64,000 nt of DNA from Microbacterium aoyamense (GTDB lineage: Bacteria; Actinomycetota; Actinomycetes; Actinomycetales; Microbacteriaceae). The translations under genes were made by a program, and so were the position numbers. The stretch is taken from assembly GCF_023155855.1 (NCBI RefSeq), contig NZ_JAKNUT010000008.1:87329-151328 (forward strand), in the 5' to 3' direction. Each line of letters starts with the position of its first letter. Within the stretch, counting starts at the first letter, position 1. Below are positions 61,161-64,000 of this stretch, in pieces. The notes under the pieces are model-generated. The model saw only the letters and a program-made list of their open reading frames with translations, was not told where the DNA came from and did no database searches.

Positions 61161-61526
61161 GGGGATGATCGGTTTCGACATCGCCTGCGTACCCACGAGA
61201 AGCGGGCCGAGGATGCAGGGTTATCTCGTAAACGACCTCTGCAAAACAATAGTTGCCGATGCAAAGCGCAACGACTTCGCCCTCGCTGCCTAAGCGAGCC
61301 TGAAGTCCGTGAGACCGTAGGCGTTCCCGCTACGGACCCTCGCGTCATCTAGGGGACTTGCTGCGTGACGGCGTCTGGACGTCACGCGGGACACTTTCCA
61401 GGCTGGGCTCGTCGACTTAGGTGTCTGTGACAAAGGTCGGAGCCGAGCAGAACGTCTTCACAGACTGCGCCCGGAGAATGCGTGGACACTCAGCGATGGA
61501 CGGGGGTTCGATTCCCCCCATCTCCA
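61161..61526 (+). ncRNA. ssrA: Transfer-messenger RNA (tmRNA)
   Basis: A 366-nt tmRNA. The 5' end GGGGATGATCGGTTTCGACA and the 3' end pair as a tRNA-like acceptor (GGGGATG with CATCTCC, then A), with a T arm GGGGGTTCGATTCCCCC. The tag frame follows AATAGTT at 61255-61293 and encodes ADAKRNDFALAA before TAA. CCA is not encoded at this copy. Four pseudoknot-rich segments follow the tag. SmpB is encoded 5.6 kb upstream. The 140 bp before it, back to the dehydrogenase stop, show TATTCT near 61076 as the only promoter-like hexamer. Confidence 0.96.
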
Positions 61527-61594
61527 CGAACCGCTGTCACAGAGGAGGGTCAGAGATTCGCGGGATTCCGCGGGTTTCTGGCCCTTTTCGTTTG
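61507..61594 (+). repeat. ssrA 3'-end direct repeat, left copy (attL-like)
   Basis: An 88-bp segment covering the T arm, 3' end and terminator of ssrA. It matches 63779-63866 at 82 of 88 positions. ssrA 3' ends are classic targets of integrases, and duplications of this kind mark the ends of inserted islands. Confidence 0.8.
61546..61589 (+). terminator. ssrA rho-independent terminator
   Basis: AGGGTCAGA pairs with TCTGGCCCT, with an inner GC stem and a TTTT run after it. The same hairpin is repeated at 63818-63861. Confidence 0.75.
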
Positions 61595-61869
61595 AGCGTG
61601 CTCGGTGCCGTTTCGCGATTTGCCCACGTTTCATGGGCATGCCCGACATTCATCTCTGTGTGATGTGTCAGGACATGACGCCAGGACCGCGGGAATGAGC
61701 GGGCCCGAGTCGAAGATGCGCTCGGCGGCGTGTTCGATGCTCGCCGCGACCGCGAGACCTGTCGGCAACGCTACCCGACGGGACCGCCCAGGTGTCGAGG
61801 AACCGACTGGGTTCGATCACCCGGCTTTCGCGTCTCGCCACGCGGGAGTCGAAGCTCTACCTTGGAATC
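61595..61869. other. Gap with decayed mobile-element or gene sequence
   Basis: No intact gene. Around 61660-61690 TGTGATGTGTCAGGACATGA resembles the terminal sequence of IS481/IS3-type elements. On the minus strand about 61680-61775 a stretch reads VAASIEHAAERIFDSGPLIP with G/C-ending codons but no start and no continuation, suggesting a gene relic. Confidence 0.35.
61858..61863 (+). promoter_or_regulatory. -10 element of AIM24 gene (leaderless)
   Basis: TACCTT, 6 nt, then the ATG at 61870. Confidence 0.5.
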
Positions 61870-62583
61870 ATGAAATCGACTATCGCCGGTACGACCATGC
61901 CGATTCTCGAGCTCACGCTGGACAGCGGTGAGCGGATCGTGGCGGAGGGCGGCGATGTGGCGTGGATGACGCCGGGCTTCGCGCTGGACACCTCCACGGT
62001 TCACGGCACCGGTGGTCAGGGCGGCTTCATGAGCGGCCTGAAGCGGGTGCTCGGCGGGGCGCAGCTGTTCCTCACGGAGTACACCGCGCCGGCGCAGGGC
62101 GGGATGCTGGCCTTCGCCGCTCAGCTGCCCGGGACGATCCGGCAGCTCGACATCGATGCGGCCGACTCGTTCATGGTGCAGCAGGGCTCCTACAGCGCCA
62201 GCACGTCGGGCGTCGAGGTGTCGGTGGGGCTCCAGAAGAAGCTCGGCGCCGGGATCTTCGGCGGAGCCGGGGTCGTCTTCCAGAAGCTCACCGGCAACGG
62301 CACCGCCTGGGTGCAGCTCGCGGGTGAGATCACCGAGTACACGCTCGCGGCGGGTCAGTCGCTGCTCGTGCACCCGGGGCATCTCGCGCTGTTCGAGGCA
62401 TCCATGCAACTCGAGTTCACGTCGATCAAGGGCATCAAGAACAAGTTCTTCGGGGACTCGCTCTTCCTTGCCGAGATCCACGGTCCCGGCCGCGTCTGGC
62501 TGCAGTCCATGAATCCCGCCAAGCTCGCCGCGGCGATCGAGCCGTACCTGCCCGACCGCACGTCGAGCTCGAGCAACAATTAG
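61870..62583 (+). CDS. AIM24 family protein
   Basis: A 237-residue all-beta protein of the AIM24/TIGR00266 family. Typical stretches are LTLDSGERIVAEGGDVAWM, a flexible GTGGQGGFMSGLKRVLGGAQLFLTEY, GVEVSVGLQKKLGAGIFGGAG and a closing FGDSLFLAEIHGPGRVWLQSMNPAKLA. The yeast member affects mitochondrial inner-membrane organisation; bacterial roles are unknown. The start is fixed by the -10 box; an earlier ATG at 61792 has no support. It lies inside the ssrA-flanked segment with the CPBP gene. Confidence 0.88.
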   Translation: MKSTIAGTTMPILELTLDSGERIVAEGGDVAWMTPGFALDTSTVHGTGGQGGFMSGLKRVLGGAQLFLTEYTAPAQGGMLAFAAQLPGTIRQLDIDAADSFMVQQGSYSASTSGVEVSVGLQKKLGAGIFGGAGVVFQKLTGNGTAWVQLAGEITEYTLAAGQSLLVHPGHLALFEASMQLEFTSIKGIKNKFFGDSLFLAEIHGPGRVWLQSMNPAKLAAAIEPYLPDRTSSSSNN

Positions 62584-62708
62584 ACGGCCGCGATCTCGCG
62601 GGCCCTCGTCCGTTCCTCACTCGATGCGCCCACCCGACAGCATCCATCGACGTGTTGTCTCACGGTGCCACGATGCGCTTCACTGACGGAGAGCCCAAGG
62701 AGATCCGC

Positions 62709-63479
62709 ATGACATCGAGCAACGCCCAGAGTCTCCGTGTCCGCCCGCGCGTGTGGATCGGCATCGTCATCTACTTCGCCTACGTCGTCGTCGTCTTCGG
62801 CGTGCAGAAGGCCACCGGGGTGCCCTACACCGACTTGGGCAAGAGCGGCGAGAACCTGTTCCTGGGCGCCGGGCTGTCGCTGATCGTGGCAGCGATCCTC
62901 CTCGCGATCACCACCACAGCGCTCGGCTGGTGGCGACCCGCGCTGTTCGACCGTCATCGCGCGGCGCACAAATGGCCGCTCATCGCACCGGTCGTCATGG
63001 TGGTCGCGCTGATCACGAACCTCGTCGCGACGGATTGGGGATCGTATGACGTGGCGTTCTTCGGGGCATCCCTCGTCCTTCTCCTGGTGGGGTTCACCGA
63101 GGAGCTCACCACGCGAGGACTGCTCCTCGTCAGCCTGCGCAGTCGTCTCTCAGAAGTCTGGGTCTGGTTGCTCACATCGGCCCTCTTCGGTCTCATGCAC
63201 CTCGTCAACGCAGCCAGCGGTCAGCCGATCGGCCCAACGCTTCAACAGGTGGCGTTCGCCTTCGGCGCCGGCACGATCTTCTACATCCTGCGCCGCGTGA
63301 CGGGCAGCCTGGTGTGGGCGATGGTGCTTCACGGCTTCTGGGACTTCTCCACCTTCGCCGTGACCCACGGCACCCCAGGGCCCCTCGCGGCATCGTCGGG
63401 GATCCTCGAGATCACGGCGATCATCCTCGCCTTCATCGCCGTCGCCTTCGTCATACGCGGTGCCGACGAGCGTCTGTGA
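62709..63479 (+). CDS. CPBP family intramembrane metalloprotease
   Basis: A 256-residue membrane protein of the CAAX-protease/bacteriocin-processing (Abi, CPBP) family with about seven helices. The conserved motifs are EELTTRG (EExxxR, about residue 135), FGLMHLVN (FxxxH, about 160) and the C-terminal VLHGFWD (HxxxD/N, about 206). Relatives process or give immunity to peptides, or affect protein secretion. AAGGAG precedes the ATG. The preceding 125 bp (62584-62708) show no other feature. It is the second gene within the ssrA-flanked segment. Confidence 0.88.
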   Translation: MTSSNAQSLRVRPRVWIGIVIYFAYVVVVFGVQKATGVPYTDLGKSGENLFLGAGLSLIVAAILLAITTTALGWWRPALFDRHRAAHKWPLIAPVVMVVALITNLVATDWGSYDVAFFGASLVLLLVGFTEELTTRGLLLVSLRSRLSEVWVWLLTSALFGLMHLVNAASGQPIGPTLQQVAFAFGAGTIFYILRRVTGSLVWAMVLHGFWDFSTFAVTHGTPGPLAASSGILEITAIILAFIAVAFVIRGADERL

Positions 63480-63778
63480 CCCGCGGGTCGCCTGACCACC
63501 CCCCATTCCATTCAGGACGTAGCGGGCGGCACCGACTCCGAGAGCGATGCGATGCGCTGTGTATCCGATGCGTGTTTCCGAACTCCGCGAGGAGGGCGCC
63601 CATGGCTCGGATCCCATCGCCTGAACCGTGACCGCACCATTCACGATGGACGATCGATGATAGGTGCGCCGAGTGCAGCTTCAGTGGTCTGAGCACACCG
63701 ACGAAAGGTCGAGAAGACCGCGAACTCACGCGCCGATCTTTTCTGAATCCGCGTAATCACGCGGAGGCGTCGGCAGAA
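63480..63778. other. Non-coding gap at the right end of the putative island
   Basis: Lower in G/C than the rest, with no gene of credible codon use. A 7-bp inverted repeat TCCGCGT-AATC-ACGCGGA lies at 63748-63765, just before the second ssrA-end copy, where integrase arm sites would be expected. Confidence 0.4.
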
Positions 63779-63866
63779 TTCGATTCCCGCCATCTCCACC
63801 AACCGCTGTCACAGAAGAGGGCCAGAGATCCGCGGGATTCCGCGAGTTTCTGGCCCTTTTCGTTTG
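63779..63866 (+). repeat. ssrA 3'-end direct repeat, right copy (attR-like)
   Basis: This copy keeps the canonical tmRNA end CATCTCCACCA, with the CCA encoded, and a better-paired terminator (AGGGCCAGA with TCTGGCCCT). That is what the displaced original 3' end would look like after an island brought its own version to ssrA. Confidence 0.8.
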
Positions 63867-63914
63867 CTGTGCACCGGGTGTGTCCGATAAACGGTGGATC
63901 TGGTCTGGCGGTCA

Positions 63915-64000
63915 TTAGTTGATACGGCCTTCGAATGCGATCGCGAACGCGTTCAGCGCCGGCTTCCACCTCGTCGCCCAGCGTGCCCTGCCCCGGCCGG
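63915..64000 (-). CDS. IS256-like transposase, C-terminal end (partial)
   Basis: The minus strand from the right edge reads RWATRWKPALNAFAIAFEGR and stops at TAA 63915-63917. An ALNxFAIxFEGR ending is typical of IS256/Mutator-type transposases. The catalytic domain lies outside the window. GGGTGTGTCCGATAAACGG near 63876-63894 may be the element's terminal inverted repeat, which would place the IS end within about 10 bp of the ssrA-end repeat. Confidence 0.55.
   Translation of the reverse strand, partial: GRGRARWATRWKPALNAFAIAFEGRIN

Larger units (their letters stand above)
61595..63778. mobile_element. Putative ssrA-inserted island (integrase-less)
   Basis: The 2.18 kb between the two 88-bp ssrA-end repeats holds an AIM24 gene, a CPBP protease gene and non-coding sequence, but no recombinase. 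It fits the remains of an integrative island that entered at the 3' end of ssrA and then lost its integrase. Confidence 0.55.

Overview
The window looks like a chromosomal segment of a high-GC actinobacterium, most likely Microbacteriaceae and plausibly Microbacterium or a close relative. This rests on the roughly 70 % GC and strong G/C third-codon bias, the complete C50 (decaprenoxanthin-type) carotenoid operon, the AdnB/NudC/UvrD2/UPF0182 gene neighbourhood shared with mycobacteria, the paired Ku and three-domain LigD, the DUF3039 and DUF6328 genes, and a tmRNA whose tag ends in FALAA. The genus is an inference; no rRNA or marker comparison was possible.

Layout. 1-10.6 kb: end of an AdnB-like helicase-nuclease, a degenerate phosphotransferase-like gene, nudC-uvrD2, a leader-binding/cyclodehydratase-like protein, a DUF2342 protein, a PDZ-Lon-like membrane protease and a UPF0182 membrane protein, in nearly the order known from Mycobacterium tuberculosis Rv3193c-Rv3202c. 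10.7-16.9 kb: seven carotenoid/isoprenoid genes (idi-crtE-crtB-crtI-crtYe-crtYf-crtEb), every junction a 4-nt stop/start overlap, opposite a MarR regulator with a palindromic operator between them. 17-21.5 kb: initiator tRNA, DUF6328-nitrilase pair, DapC-like aminotransferase, HtrA protease. 21.6-26.7 kb: three CDP-glycerol glycerophosphotransferase-like genes and a family 2 glycosyltransferase, probably for an anionic cell-wall polymer. 26.7-35.3 kb: maltokinase behind a LacI-type operator, a small membrane protein, a lipoprotein serine hydrolase, small unknowns, an EcsC-like protein, a sugar/choline-type nucleotidyltransferase, an ABC exporter whose ATPase carries an internal repeat, and DUF3039. 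35.3-44.1 kb: pncB, murI, rph-rdgB, a cation diffusion facilitator, ligD and ku (NHEJ), DedA. 44.2-48.7 kb: tRNA-Leu and a Tad pilus operon. 48.8-55.6 kb: MFS transporter, prfB, three accessory genes, then ftsE-ftsX-smpB. 55.6-61.5 kb: a SIMPL protein, a processive polysaccharide synthase/GH26/UDP-glucose dehydrogenase cassette, and ssrA. 61.5-63.9 kb: the 3' end of ssrA and its terminator are duplicated 2.27 kb downstream, bracketing an AIM24 gene and a CPBP protease gene; an IS256-like transposase runs off the right edge.

How the parts connect. smpB and ssrA supply trans-translation; ku/ligD and the AdnB/UvrD2 genes supply double-strand-break processing; the TagF-like genes, the LicC-like cytidylyltransferase, the family 2 glycosyltransferases, FtsEX and the serine hydrolase all serve the envelope. 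A striking regulatory theme is that about two dozen genes have a TANNNT hexamer 6-9 nt in front of the start codon and no Shine-Dalgarno sequence, which predicts abundant leaderless mRNAs. Two sequence families recur: the word GGATGCCGC and its complement everywhere, and an inverted GTGTCCCA-type repeat in at least two intergenic gaps.
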